From contig PEDN01001356.1 in NCBI GenBank assembly GCA_003864495.1, positions 682,001 to 746,000 on the forward strand: 64,000 nt of DNA, given 5' to 3'. A program made the translations under genes and the position numbers. Numbering within the stretch: position 1 is the stretch's first letter; the number at the start of each line of letters is the position of its first letter. Shown piece after piece: positions 21,772 through 33,618 of this stretch. The notes under the pieces are model-generated. The model was not told where the DNA came from, did no database searches, and saw nothing but the letters and a program-made list of their open reading frames with translations. This stretch comes from Nemopilema nomurai (Eukaryota; Cnidaria; Scyphozoa; Rhizostomeae; Rhizostomatidae).

Positions 21772-22887
21772 ATGGGTGGAAAAAATTCCAGTAAAAGCCT
21801 TAATAAGGAAAGCAAGAGAAGCTTTTCCATTAGAGAAAATTCACGAGAGGAACCTTGGACTTGCAATAAAAAAGTATTTCCTGAAGTAAAGCATCAACAT
21901 ACAAGAGGTGACCCGTATATTTATTATAGGTTAAAAGAGAAAACGACTGTGGTGGAAAAATCTCTTGGTGATACTGTCGACATTGGAAAAACTGATTTTT
22001 GTTGCCAAGTCGTGGAAAATTACGTTCACAGTTTTCCAGACAATGTCTATTCTGAAATCCCAAAAGACAGATCTCTTGATCGAGACATGTTACTTGATAT
22101 TCCTGTTGGGGTTGGGGGTATAATGCTTGGCAAAGGAACTTTCTCTTGCGTCAAAATGATGGAATTCCGAAAAATTTCAGTTGCCGTAAAAAAGTTCAAA
22201 GAAATACCTGAATTCACTTTGAAAATGATGAGAGAGCGAGCTTTGGGAGAAGCTAGGACATTGATAAACATTAGCCCTCACGAGAGTATACCTATGCTGT
22301 ATGGCATCATAATCAATTCAAGACCATTTGCCTTAGTAATGCAACTTTGTACTCAAAACAATCGATGTTTAACCTTATTACGCCTAATAAGGAATGGTAT
22401 GCTAGACATTGATGAAATGTCTTCGCTACAAATCATTACAAAGTTGGTGGCAGCTCTACAACATGTTCATCAGAATGGGTTTGTGCACAACGATTTAAAA
22501 GTTGACAATGTCGCATTAATGAGAGTTAATGAAGGAAGTGGTAAAAGAGTTTGGATCCCAATCATTTTGGATTTTGGAGAAGCAACAAAAATTAGCATTT
22601 GCTTCAAAAGGCGATATAGATCATTCCATGTGCACATCGATCCTGCAGTATCGAGTGGAAGAGCATCGCATTCGGTACAAAGTGACACTTTCTCGTTAGG
22701 AACCATCTTGAGGAGCTTGGCACAAATTATCGGTAACCAGCACTTCAAAGAGGGCTTGCTTGAATTAGCTGAATTATGTGTAAATGCTGAAGAAAGACTT
22801 TCACTTCCAAATTTAAAAAAAATCTGTGCAGTTTGTTGCCTATATAGCGAGTATACGATAAAAATTGTTGTTCTGTTCTGTGAATGA
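21772..22887 (+). CDS. Protein kinase-like protein
   Basis: An uninterrupted 371-codon frame. Kinase landmarks: glycine loop GKGTFSC at residues 120-126, the VAIK-type lysine K140 (AVKKFK), HNDLKVDN at 239-246 with catalytic D241 (HND in place of HRD), DFG D267, and SDTFSLGTIL for the F-helix. The expected APE is replaced by PAVSSG. In-frame stops precede the ATG. However, a different frame from about 21727 to 21885 also reads like protein and is preceded by an acceptor-like TTCCAG. The true N-terminus may therefore be an upstream exon joined after a one-base shift. It is the best host-gene candidate here; function unknown. Confidence 0.72.
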   Translation: MGGKNSSKSLNKESKRSFSIRENSREEPWTCNKKVFPEVKHQHTRGDPYIYYRLKEKTTVVEKSLGDTVDIGKTDFCCQVVENYVHSFPDNVYSEIPKDRSLDRDMLLDIPVGVGGIMLGKGTFSCVKMMEFRKISVAVKKFKEIPEFTLKMMRERALGEARTLINISPHESIPMLYGIIINSRPFALVMQLCTQNNRCLTLLRLIRNGMLDIDEMSSLQIITKLVAALQHVHQNGFVHNDLKVDNVALMRVNEGSGKRVWIPIILDFGEATKISICFKRRYRSFHVHIDPAVSSGRASHSVQSDTFSLGTILRSLAQIIGNQHFKEGLLELAELCVNAEERLSLPNLKKICAVCCLYSEYTIKIVVLFCE

Positions 22888-24073
22888 AAAAAGTAAAATC
22901 AGCCTCAATTTTTTACTGACTCTTTTCTATTTGAAAACTAAAGGAATTGGGGGAGGGGGCATGGGAGCTCACCCCCCCAAAAAAACACGAAAATAAGGCC
23001 TTCTCGCGAGGCAAAGCTGATCTTCGCAGAGCAAATTTTTCTACCAATGGATCTGCTTTATTTTTAATCTTGTATAAATGTAGTGAGAAGGTAGTTTATG
23101 TTTGGAAATTATACGTTCCAAAAGTAACACGATAAAGACTGCCAGTCGCGCGAAATAGGAATTGCCAGCGGTAGTATGGGCTGGAGGGACAAGAATTGAT
23201 TTTTTGGTTGATTCTGGTTTTCTTTCACTGTAGAATTAATGTTGCTCGTTGTCAGAAAACTGAGATAAAAACAAGGAAAACTAACGGGGCGCTGCCTCAC
23301 AGCCTTGTGCCGGAGGAATGATTAAACTCACAACTGTGCGTTTTACGATTTCATTGATATAATATAGCTGTAGAGTTATAAACAATTCTGTTCATACAAA
23401 ATGTTAATTTTTGCAGATATATTACGTGTGGAAATTTCAGGTCTCTGTTTTAAGAAGTTGTAGGTGTCTGTTGGCTTTGGCACAAAGAGGTGGCGATTCC
23501 CACCCCTTTCTGTAAATTTATTGCTATATCGAAGAAATTTATATTTGAGAGAAATGAGAAAGCTTCAAGAATATATTTATGCTCAAAAGAAATATTTCTT
23601 GGGAATATCGAGGGTGGAAAAAATTTGTAGTATTCTAAATATGCTTAAAAAAAATAAATGTTGCAAATTATTCAGTGGGAGCTAAAGCCTTCTTCTATCC
23701 CGCTCTGCGGTCTATGGGTTTATTATGTATGCTTTTAATGTGCTTCCTCGGTGTATCCAAGCGTTTAAGCTCTGTATCTAAGTGGCTGGCTTGTTGCGAT
23801 GCCTGCGGGTAATCTCGTCTTCCAAGTGCATTCTGTATGTTTCTAAGTGCTTTCTCGGTGTATCCAAGTGTTAAAACTGCGTATCTAAGTGCCACGCTTC
23901 GATGTCAGTGTCATAGTGTGATAGAACAGTATAAGCTTTCAACTCGTCTGCGGGAAATTTCATGTTTTTTTGGCGGGAACACCCTTTAAAAAGTGCGTGG
24001 GAAAGTTTCAAGCATGCACTTAGCCCTTCGCTAAGTTCGACGAAGTTATCTTTGTTTCTCCAACGATTTTGTG
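22888..24073. other. No gene recognised; contains a short internal repeat
   Basis: AT-rich. Two related segments of about 45 bp at 23739-23784 and 23848-23892 share CTCGGTGTATCCAAG and GTATCTAAGTG. They make a 66-codon minus-strand frame (23895-23695) repeat LGYTEKAL-like words. No family is recognised. Confidence 0.45.
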
Positions 24074-24184
24074 ATGAATTCGTTTGTCGTTTTGGAAAGA
24101 CTGGTATTAGAATGTGAGAATGTAAACAACCCAGCGGCTAGAGGAATTGCTACAAAAAATGGATCTATTTCTAAAGAAAACCTG
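24074..24184 (+). other. Possible first exon, unknown gene
   Basis: ATG at 24074 opens 37 codons (MNSFVVLERLVLEC) ending at a good donor, G|GTAAGT at 24185. It may belong to the DUF7869-like gene downstream, but nothing in the sequence proves the link. Confidence 0.25.
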
Positions 24185-25834
24185 GTAAGTTCATTCGTAT
24201 CAGAGAAAAGATTTGTGTTAGTTCCTTCTGTTACGCCTACAGATCACTCAAGGTGACCTAATTCATTTTCCAACATTTTTAAAGAAGCAAATTTGTAACA
24301 TGGAATTTAGTTGTCTTCCTTAAACTTCCATCGAACAAGCAGGGCCGCCGAAGTCTGCCTCAGGGCCTCTAGGTTTAGGGGACCTTATAAAGTAACATAT
24401 TCTATTATAAAAGAAACATAGCAAACGTATGCCTGAAATTAGTTAAACATTATGAATGACTGTCAGAAATGACTGCAATAATATTCTGAAATGCATTTTG
24501 AGCTAATCTGTAGGTCTTGGCCCTGGTCCATTGGTCCTGGTGCCAAGTTCGCCTCAGGCTCATATACGAATATATGATTTTGTACGTTTTTGCTCCAAAC
24601 GTTTTTTGTTTAAACACCCTTATCCTGCATGACTGGTATTTTTGGTCGTAATTCAGACAGTAGACTGTGGAATTCAAGAGTACCAAACCATCCAAAGAAA
24701 GCGGAGACCATTCGAAGAAATTGCAAACAAAGTTAGAAATTTGTTTTTGTTATTAACTACCTTTAAAGCTTGTGCTAGTAGTCTTAAAGATATTGCAAGA
24801 AACAACCATTTTGGGCAACAATGTTAGAATGAAGCCCTAATTACAAACATTTCACCAAATGGTTGCATTTATTAGCCCTTTGTTTTTTGATGAAATACTT
24901 AAGATAAATAGAACGTTGAGAAATTCTATGTCGATGTGCGAAATTTTATGTGCACATTGAAGATTCGAAGTTCTATTCCGGATAGAATTAAGAGGTCTAG
25001 TTTTCTGGCCCTACTCGCACACTCACATTTCCCCATTGGCTTAAAACCTCTTTGCAATCAAGCCTTTGCATAGAAATGTTTGAGAACAATAGATGTAACA
25101 GGGATTGCGCATTGAAAAAATAATTTTTATAATTCTTGAAGGGGCATAAACCCTTCTAAGAACAACAGTAGTTACAGCCCTCATCCTTTATACGCACAAT
25201 ACGTACATATTTTTGTGTATCATGATGAGTAAGATCAGATAAGTAGAGTCTTTATTTGCTGTTTCTAAGCATTTACCTGTAGCCTAAATAAATCAATCGT
25301 TGGCCATTATATTGATACAGAATCATAGAAAAATGTTCTGGATTCTTTCATTTTACGATTACGTTTGGCAAAGAAACGTATAACGGATCTGATGGCAAAG
25401 AAACATCTTCTGATGTTGCAGACTTTTTCAGCAAGTACCAAGAGCAGATTGTTTCGAGAAACGTTTGCTGCAAAGAAAAATGTTTTTCAAAGCTAAACAT
25501 TCATTCGATGTATGCAATACGCAGACAGTTCCGAGAGTTGTCTTCTGAAAAACAGAGGGATTGGATTCTCAATATGTTTTACACGTCTGGTGGAAATTCG
25601 AGTTCATTGGGGTTCTAAAGTTTTGCCGCGAGGCCTGGCAGTTTGTGAATGGCATATCGAACCATAGGTAAGCATAACTACTATAGTAATGTGCGTTTGG
25701 AATGATGATGAAATTTAATTTTTGATTACCTTTGAGGAAGCACCTCGCTGCAAATTTAACAGGCTTTCAAATGAATACGACGCAGGTAGATTATTTAGGA
25801 CTTAGTATCTACAGGCCCTAGTCAACTATCACAC

Positions 25835-26243
25835 TGTGGGGCGGATCCAGACGTTAGCAACCTTTGCGCGAGCATAAGTCAGATTTCCTCAAACAATTTC
25901 CTTTTGCATCAATTCGCTTATGTCAATAGCCTATTCCAAAATTCTATCGCGTTCAAACTCCCTTTGAAAATGTCAACAATAGCCCTTGCGATTTCCTTTG
26001 TTTCCGTTTTGTGAATGTGACGCATTCCAAGCAGAAAACAGGGATCAAAGCCTTTCTTAGATTTTATTGTATGATTTTAGCGCTGACCACTAACAACAAT
26101 TTTGATCATATGACCAAAAATAGAACAATAGTATTCACGTAGAAGGGGTGTGGCCTTTATTTTAGAAAGCCTGAAGGGCGTGACTCTAAACATTTTCCCT
26201 TCCTTTCCTGTAGTCAGATTTCTCTCTGAATCCGCCCCTGACA
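25835..26243. mobile_element. MITE-like insert, hAT-type ends
   Basis: Left end TGTGGGGCGGATCCAGA (25835-25851) and right end TCTGAATCCGCCCCTGACA form imperfect inverted repeats. The target duplication is not clear. Located in an intron of the DUF7869-like gene. Confidence 0.5.
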
Positions 26244-28642
26244 CTTTGGCCTTTAACCTGGCAAAAAATTGTTGCTTCACATGTATCTCTTGTCAACCTT
26301 TCAACTTGTCAAAACTATGATTCAATAGGCTCCTCGCCAACTTATTCAGAAAATCATTTCCACTCAATTTTTACAGGTACTGTTCGCTAAAGCGAGATTA
26401 TGAAGTTTATGGGCGTCTGGATGGTAAAAGTGAAAGATGGGGCTCTTCATATGAACAGAGGAGGTAGTAAGGTCTGTGAAATGGCTCGAAAAGTTAATAG
26501 AGGAGAAAGGTGACCAGGCCTCTGATGAGCAAAAGATCTCTCTGCCCTCTTGTTTTACAAAAGAAGACATTTACCAAATTTTTCTCGCCCAAATGAAGAT
26601 AGAAAACATAACAGATTGGGCGAACCTTGTCAGCAAATCGTGCTTTATGGCAAACTGGTCAAAACATTTCAGACATGTGTCAATTGCACCGGTAAGTGAA
26701 TCACATCAACTCTTTTGTGTATGTCTATCTTGCTTTTAATCTCTCTTTGAGCAGAACTGCTTCATTGCCAATGCTCTTATGCCAATGCTCAGAAAGTATT
26801 AGGCTTGTTGGGATAGGTTGCACCATTCATTATTCCAGTTTTTGCACAGGCAACACGATAAGCGCATTTGGAATAACAGGTATTCCACTACTGTAGTAAG
26901 AGTTGTCAAAAGAGGCACGAAAACATATGTAAATTTATGCAAATTTATGCAAAAAGTGAAAAGTGAAGAGTGTTCATTTTAACCGTGAAGAAATGCTTAC
27001 TCAAGGAAATTCTTCATAGCCCTTTAAATCTAGATCTTTATTAGCCTGCAAATCAAAGATTCAAAAATTTGATTTATTTTTAGAGAACCAAGTTCACAAA
27101 ATGTGGCATTTGCACATTTATTAAAGAGGTGAAGAAAGAATGCGGTTCTTCTGAAACAAGGGAAGAAGTAAATACCTTGAAAGCAAGCCACAACGAACTG
27201 CAACGGTAATTAATAATTAGATATACCCTTATAACAACTCAGTTATAATTTGTTTTTAATAAATTCAAAAGCATTAATTAATTCTTTTTAAAATAGATTG
27301 ATTATGACATAAATTTTAAGATACTGTATAGCAAAATGCCTTAAGTAAGTTTCTGAAGAGTTTTTCATTTGCATTTTTCTAGTGCTGAAAGAAGAGTTTA
27401 TTATCGCCATCGGGATAAAGCAAGAGCCAACCCGCAAAAATATTTTCTATGATTATTGATAGAATGGATCAGTCAAAAACGAATATTCCACACTATACCA
27501 CTGACGCAAAGGTAACGTTTCAAACCAAAGTACACAATCCTTACAGTATCTTGTCTACCCAGGAATTTTACAGTATCAAAGCCCTTGCAGTCTTCGGCGC
27601 AGACATTTTGCGAATGAAATGAAAATAAAAACTTACAAAGTTGACTTTTTTCGAAAAAAACTTTATCTTTTCGAGAAATTTTGACTCATTCGCAGTATGA
27701 TGTTTCCAGGTTGCCGATCACTGTTACTTTTGTATCATACGAAATAGGCGAAAAACAACTTCAGCTTCCAGTTTGAGCGTATGTTATTCAATTGCAGGGT
27801 CACAGAATACATTTTTTCAAGACCTACATCAATGGCGTTCTTTCCACGGAGAAAATGTATCCATTCAGTACATTGACTGTCATGAGTGGCCACACGACTC
27901 AAATATGACCATCAATGTTCTTCTTCGTTCCCTCGTTAAATTTTCAAAGGTTTGTTTTGAATTTTGTCAATGATGCTTTTTGCAAGACCATTGATATCAT
28001 CAAGCATTATCATCACCATTACCTTGTATATAATTATTTTCACGCCTTGCCAGTTCAATAGTATCTATTCTTTCTGTAGAATGGACGCTTGCCTGCAGTT
28101 CTTTATCTACAGATGGATAACTGCTGGCGTGAAAACAAAAATGTATACATGCTTGCAATATGCGCAGTCAAACAACGGATATTTCAGAAGGTATTTATAG
28201 TCTATTGTATATTGCTACTTTCATTTTACCCAAATTATTTGATTGAAGCATTTTTGACATGAAAGACATTTTTGTTGTTGCGCTTATCAAGCATGCAACG
28301 CATTGGTTAGTTTGGTTGAGTTTACATTTGAACACAGCCCCCTCTCCTTCAAGTTTGGTATAATTCGTCAATTTGTACTATTTAATTTTTTCGATTTTAC
28401 ATTTTAATTGACGTTGATCTATAGCTGCATCTTCAACTATTGCATTTTATTTCTATAGATTCGATTGTCATTTTTAATGGTGGGACATACCCATGAACAT
28501 ATTGACCTGGTATATTCTATGTTGTTAGCTTCCACCACTCCAATTACAGCAGTGTTACTATATGATATTAGTTGTACTGAAACCAATATACCTTCTTAAT
28601 GTTTTCTAATTTGAATCAATTTAAAAGGAACCTACATCTAGG

Positions 28643-28902
28643 TAAAGGCCGGTTTCCACTTGATTTGCAGTAGTCACGCGATCTGGTGAATAGGCGAATG
28701 TGCAAATAGGCAGATCTGCAACTTGGCATATTTTCTCAAGCTACACGCGACCAGCCGCTCAGTAGTTCAACTGAGTTGCTGACGACAAGATGACGGGTTT
28801 CGCATTCTCAGCGAAAGAGGAAGTTGAGTTTTGCGCATGGTTAATAAATATGCATTCGCTCAGTTGCGCGACTACTGCGAATCAAGTGGAAACCAGCCTT
28901 TA
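28643..28902. mobile_element. MITE with about 38-bp inverted repeats
   Basis: The left end TAAAGGCCGGTTTCCACTTG is matched inversely by the right end with few differences, and the similarity extends through GCAGTAGTC and CGCGA. About 260 bp, no coding capacity, lying after the VGHTHE exon. Confidence 0.82.
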
Positions 28903-29775
28903 AGAAGGCAAACGAAACATTTTGAAGGATTACATATGCTGTGAACAGTTAAAAAGCTAGTTACTACATTTTTCTAAAACAAAAGCAGCCTTCATAACCA
29001 AGAAGACTAAAAGTTAATTTTAAGGCAGTCATGCTAAATAGCATCGTCGTTAAAACAATTGTCACTTTCAATGGCAAAAATCATGTATTTTGGAAACTTA
29101 TTACCTATTAATGTTACGTTTATTTTGTAAAAAACAATGTTTTCTGAGTAATGGATTTATCTTCTTTCAGTTATTAGTCGAATAGCTGTTAGGCTACATA
29201 AACATGACGCGGCAACTTTGCCATCATTGATGGAGCAAATTCGTTTGGCATATGAAATACCCCATTCTGTCGAACGACTCACCCATATTCACGACGTCAA
29301 AGAATGGTTGAGCCCAGTCCTTAACAAACTTGAGCAACACAGTAGACCGCATGCGTTCAAGTTTCGACTTTCGGAAAATAAAAAAAATGCCCACATGTGG
29401 TATCGTCACTGGTCATCTAGAGGAGATTGGGTTGGCGACGCGGATGGGAGGCCGTTCCAAATCCTAAATGCTGCTCCATCTGGAATTCCAAAGCTCCTGA
29501 AAGCCACTTATGCTTCACAGAATCCGATGGATTCAGTAGAAAATTGTTTCAGGCAGTGTGACAAAAGATTTTCGAGTTCTGACCGTGAATGGTGGAAGGA
29601 ATTTCTGTCAGAATAGCGAGAAAAAAGAGACGGCTGGGATACCATTACCGACGATCAGCTAGCGGCTGGTGGTTCTCTGGGCTGCTATCTCAACATGTTG
29701 AAGGAGCATACTCCTATTCCAGAAAGTTATGAAGAAGAATCTTCGGACATGGAAACTAAACTCTGCGTCGTTAAA

Positions 29776-32700
29776 GAATATATAGAAAAAAGTCAACAAT
29801 ATAAAGCGGTACTTATATTCGTAGTCCTTGGCAGAATTAATCGATGTTGCCATCTTGTTAGCAGAAAAGCAGTTAGAGCGACATATTTGTGGAGGAACGG
29901 GGGAGTGACAACCTTGATTTTCAAGGGATCTGTAGCCGCATCACTGCTCGTCAATTTTAAATTTGTATCAAGAATACATAACAACAGCAAAAATACTGTG
30001 CCTTTGGGTTACGTTATATTTGACATGATTCAAATGACAACCTAGTGACCCTGATACGAGGCACCATTCACCTCAAAGGAAGGATTCAAGGCTAAACACA
30101 AAAAAGTATCAAGTCGCTTTATGAACTTTTAACTATGTGATAGTGTTATCTTTTGAAGTACAAAGTTTCAAACAATCGCAACTTTCAAACGACAAATGCT
30201 TGTAGAGATCTGTATTTATCTGCTAATGTCTACTGAGAAGGTTAATGTAAGTGTAAATTGTGTAAATATTACACAGTCACAGCCTACGCATGATGAAGCA
30301 CATAGGCCAGCTAGATAATGAATCTACAATCCTAAAATGCAATTCATATTTTTGTAGGTAACTTACAAAAAGAAGGCTGAAGCAAACAGATAAAATCAAA
30401 CAGAAAGGAAGCCACCCTGAAAACGCAAAAACACTCTTTAAAGTAAGTGGTTCGGCCATTAAAATGGTGTACCGACGCAATTAGATAAAATTTAAGCATG
30501 CATTCACAATTGAATTTAACGTAACTCAGATAAGGAAAGAGAATGGATTTTAAGAAAAAAATGCTCTAGACTATAGAAAATGCACAACACTTTAAAATAT
30601 ATCACCCCAATAATCTTCGCGAGTGCAATCTTGTCGCAAAGAATTGCAAGTTCGCAGTTCAAAACAAGGATTTCTAAGAACTTATTATCGCTAAGAAATG
30701 AATTCCTTTACAAGACAATGCGGCTTCGGTTTGTTCAATATCAACGAAAATACTCTTTAAAGTAGGTAAACCTAATAATCAGGGCCTATGAGAAAGGGGG
30801 GGGGGGTGTTGAGAGGCGCAATGTCCCCACTTTTTCAGCAAATAAATATCTTCAAGATCTTTTGCAGTGGATGTTAATTTTTTTCTTGCTTTATGATTTT
30901 AAGCTAGTTAAAAAAGACACTCTGCGCAAATACACTTTCATTTCCTTACGTGTCGTTGTGCGAAATGCGACATGAGTAAATCTGCCTGTGTAATGTGTCA
31001 CAGAGAGCGTTGACAAGTCACCCAGCCTGTGAGCACGACTAATTAACCGATTTTCAATTCAATGCCAGGTTTAGTCACATGTGAAAAGTCAAAGATGCGT
31101 GAAGATGTCGCCTCCTTCTCAATGCGGGCAAGAAATATAAACAATCTGATTTAAATAAGCAACAATCCGAATAAAGCAATCAAAAATTCAAATAAAACAA
31201 TCAACCATAAAAAAAGTCCACCCCGAGAGACAAGGCTTTTCTCTGCTCGCTTCGAAATGAAACTATTCTGTGCACATGGAAATTGAAAAGCCGAATTGAG
31301 TTCAGAGCGCTTGAGTTTCTTTCAGTTTTCCCTCTCTTTCGTGAACACTACAAGGGTTCAAACAAAACACCGAACTCAGCTCACGCCGCTTTGAGTTTCC
31401 AAGCACTTTTCATGTGAAGGGAAATTTAGAGACTCCTTGTTTATTTATAAATTTTGTGATGCTAGAGTTTTAATTTGAAAATAATTGAAATTGTAGTAGC
31501 ACAATACCCACTTTGGGGTGCTTATCAAAATTAACCAGGAGAGCGATGATGGTATCTGGGCTATTTGACACAAGGCAAAGAGCTTAGACACGAACGGGTG
31601 ATAGAGCGGAGGCGATAGGCATAATTTCCTGCAATCTATTTTGAAATATACAATTTAAGCAGGCCCGTCACTAGGCATGCTGCTCAAGGGGGTTTACAGG
31701 CCCTATCTGCCGACAAATATGATGAGCCTTCCTTAACTTGCCTACGAGTTTGTAGAAACTCCTAAATTTTGCTACGGAACTTTTCCAAATGGGGTGTTGC
31801 ACCTCCAACAAAAATTCATGCAGCAGAGTGTTGGGTTAGGAAGGTGCCAGATTTCTTCATAATTTGGGGAGAAACATTCCCTGAATCAAATTAACTTTGG
31901 TTGCTCCTGGATCCCTAACATTGGCAGGAATAAGGAGTATATTTGTTTTGTCGCCTCGCTATATTTCCGGTTAATTGTTTTTTCACTGTCACCTTTAGTG
32001 AACAAAGGAAACTTCGAACTTTGGGGAAGCACGCTTCAATACTAACACCACAGTAGGAATCATAATAGGTTGCAACTCTGCAACAGCATCAATGTTTTTA
32101 TTCAATAAATGTAGGATCGTAGAAAAGACAGATATATACTATACAGTTAATGCTTCTGAATCTAGATCCTAGATACAACACAGGATGTAGCAAATCATTT
32201 AGCGAGATCACTCGAACAATACTGACGAATTCTACTTTTTGCCGGGAAACTATTTGGCGGGAACTACAGTCTTGTCTCTGCTCATATCAGTGTTTTGGAC
32301 GATGAATGGTTTGGGTTTCATCCTTCCATGTTATACTTTGGTGAGTTCATTGTTGGTACTGTCCTGATATATTCTACCTATGTTACGGATATATCCTAAC
32401 ATATCAAATGTGTATCATCGGGAGCCAAAAAGCCTTATTTTGCTTTTACGGCTCGGGAATCATTGTCATTTAGCGGCTTATTCTTTAGTGGTATTTTTGA
32501 AGTGAGGTGTTTTTTGCAAAATAGAACTTGAAAATCACATTAAGAGGAATAACACTAAGTTTTCGAAATGCTTGTACACAGTTCCATAAACCCTATTATT
32601 TTCGAGGTTTTCGAAGAAGCGGACAGTAGTACCTCGATGATGCCCGTGCCTTTGACATTTATTCCCGTTTGGTTAGAATAAATATAATAATAAATTGCAT

Positions 32701-33618
32701 TTTCGCTTCTTTCTGATGTCAGCCTATCTTAACAGAGTCTACTTTAATGGCTCAGAATATTTTCGAATCATTTCATTCTCAATGGTCGGCCTTTGTTAGA
32801 AATATTGTACATTTGCGGGTTAAGCTATGAAGGAGCAGCGCGGACCATCAAAGGCGCTCGCACCTCGCGCGATTGTCATCAGTAATTTTCGGATTAACGA
32901 CACCTTGAGATCGAAAACTGGAAATCTAGCCCTCTGATTCGTCCAGCCAACAACTACGGTCTATAACTCATGAGATAGCGTATAGACGGCATTCGAACGT
33001 AGTCTTCGTATTTTCATTCTGGTTTTGGCGTGGAGGCTGTTTTAAGAAAATTTTGTTATCATGTGTGGATTTGTAAGTAATTTTAAGCTTTAGCCCCCAC
33101 AAATAAAACATAAAAAATCCATTTTTTGCTATGCTGCTGAGTTGGGTAAAGTAACATCAATGAAAGTAACATGTGTAAAGAACAAACACATGAGGAGCTC
33201 CTAGAGTCAAAATTTCAATTTAAATGGCCTAAATAATTCTTTATGAGAAATTGAGGTTAATTGCTTATAGAATCATAGTAACCCCAGAAAGAAGGCACAG
33301 GCCCTACGCCACTTCCAGATTTACTAAATATGGCCTACCAAATTAAAGGATGCAGAAAGTAAACAGCTTGTCAATAAACAGCGTTATCCAGTTGGTTGCA
33401 CACTTTTAAGCTATGCAAACCGTTACAACCAAAACATATTTTTTCCTTTTAAGTTTCTAAATTTGTGTCATTCCTGAACTTAATCTAAGAGAATAACAGA
33501 CATGAAAATAAGAGACAGGAAAAACTTGCTATGGCAACTACTTCAGGCCAAAAGCAAGGCAACAATACGAAGTTTTAACATATCGCGCTACTTAAAAATC
33601 CACACTTTTAGTTTATAG
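29776..33618. other. No gene recognised
   Basis: About 3.8 kb, mostly AT-rich, with a G run near 30797. Short frames here show no family. At 33061-33072, ATGTGTGGATTT directly before GTAAGT could be a tiny first exon of the downstream P-like gene, but that is unproven. Confidence 0.5.

Larger units (their letters stand above)
25380..29775 (+). pseudogene. Multi-exon transposon-derived gene, DUF7869-like, decayed
   Basis: Exons with fitting splice sites: about 25380-25667 (CCKEKC, then REAWQFVNGIS); 26377-26690 (RDYEVYGRLDGKSERWG, LPSCFTKEDIYQIF, HFRHVSIAP); 27084-27206 (TKFTKCGICTFIKE); 27382-27510 (YYRHRDKARANP, MDQSKTNIPHY); 27797-27951 (DCHEWPHDSNMT); 28081-28191 (LPAVLYLQMDNCWRENKN); about 28458-28522 (VGHTHEHID); 29171-29616 plus a tail to 29775 (RPHAFKFRLSEN). 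The order and the DN and GHTHExID acidic motifs match a repeat-derived family I know as DUF7869, whose biochemical role I do not know. Frame breaks near 26460, 27450 and 27860 and a stop at 29614-29616 mark it as dead. Two MITE-like inserts sit in its introns. Confidence 0.6.

Noticed and set aside
24345..24560. Possible MITE starting CAGGGCCGCCG
   Set aside because: The candidate opposite end does not match well enough.
31650..31910. Possible hAT MITE starting CAGGCCCGTCACTAGG
   Set aside because: No inverted partner end or target duplication was found.
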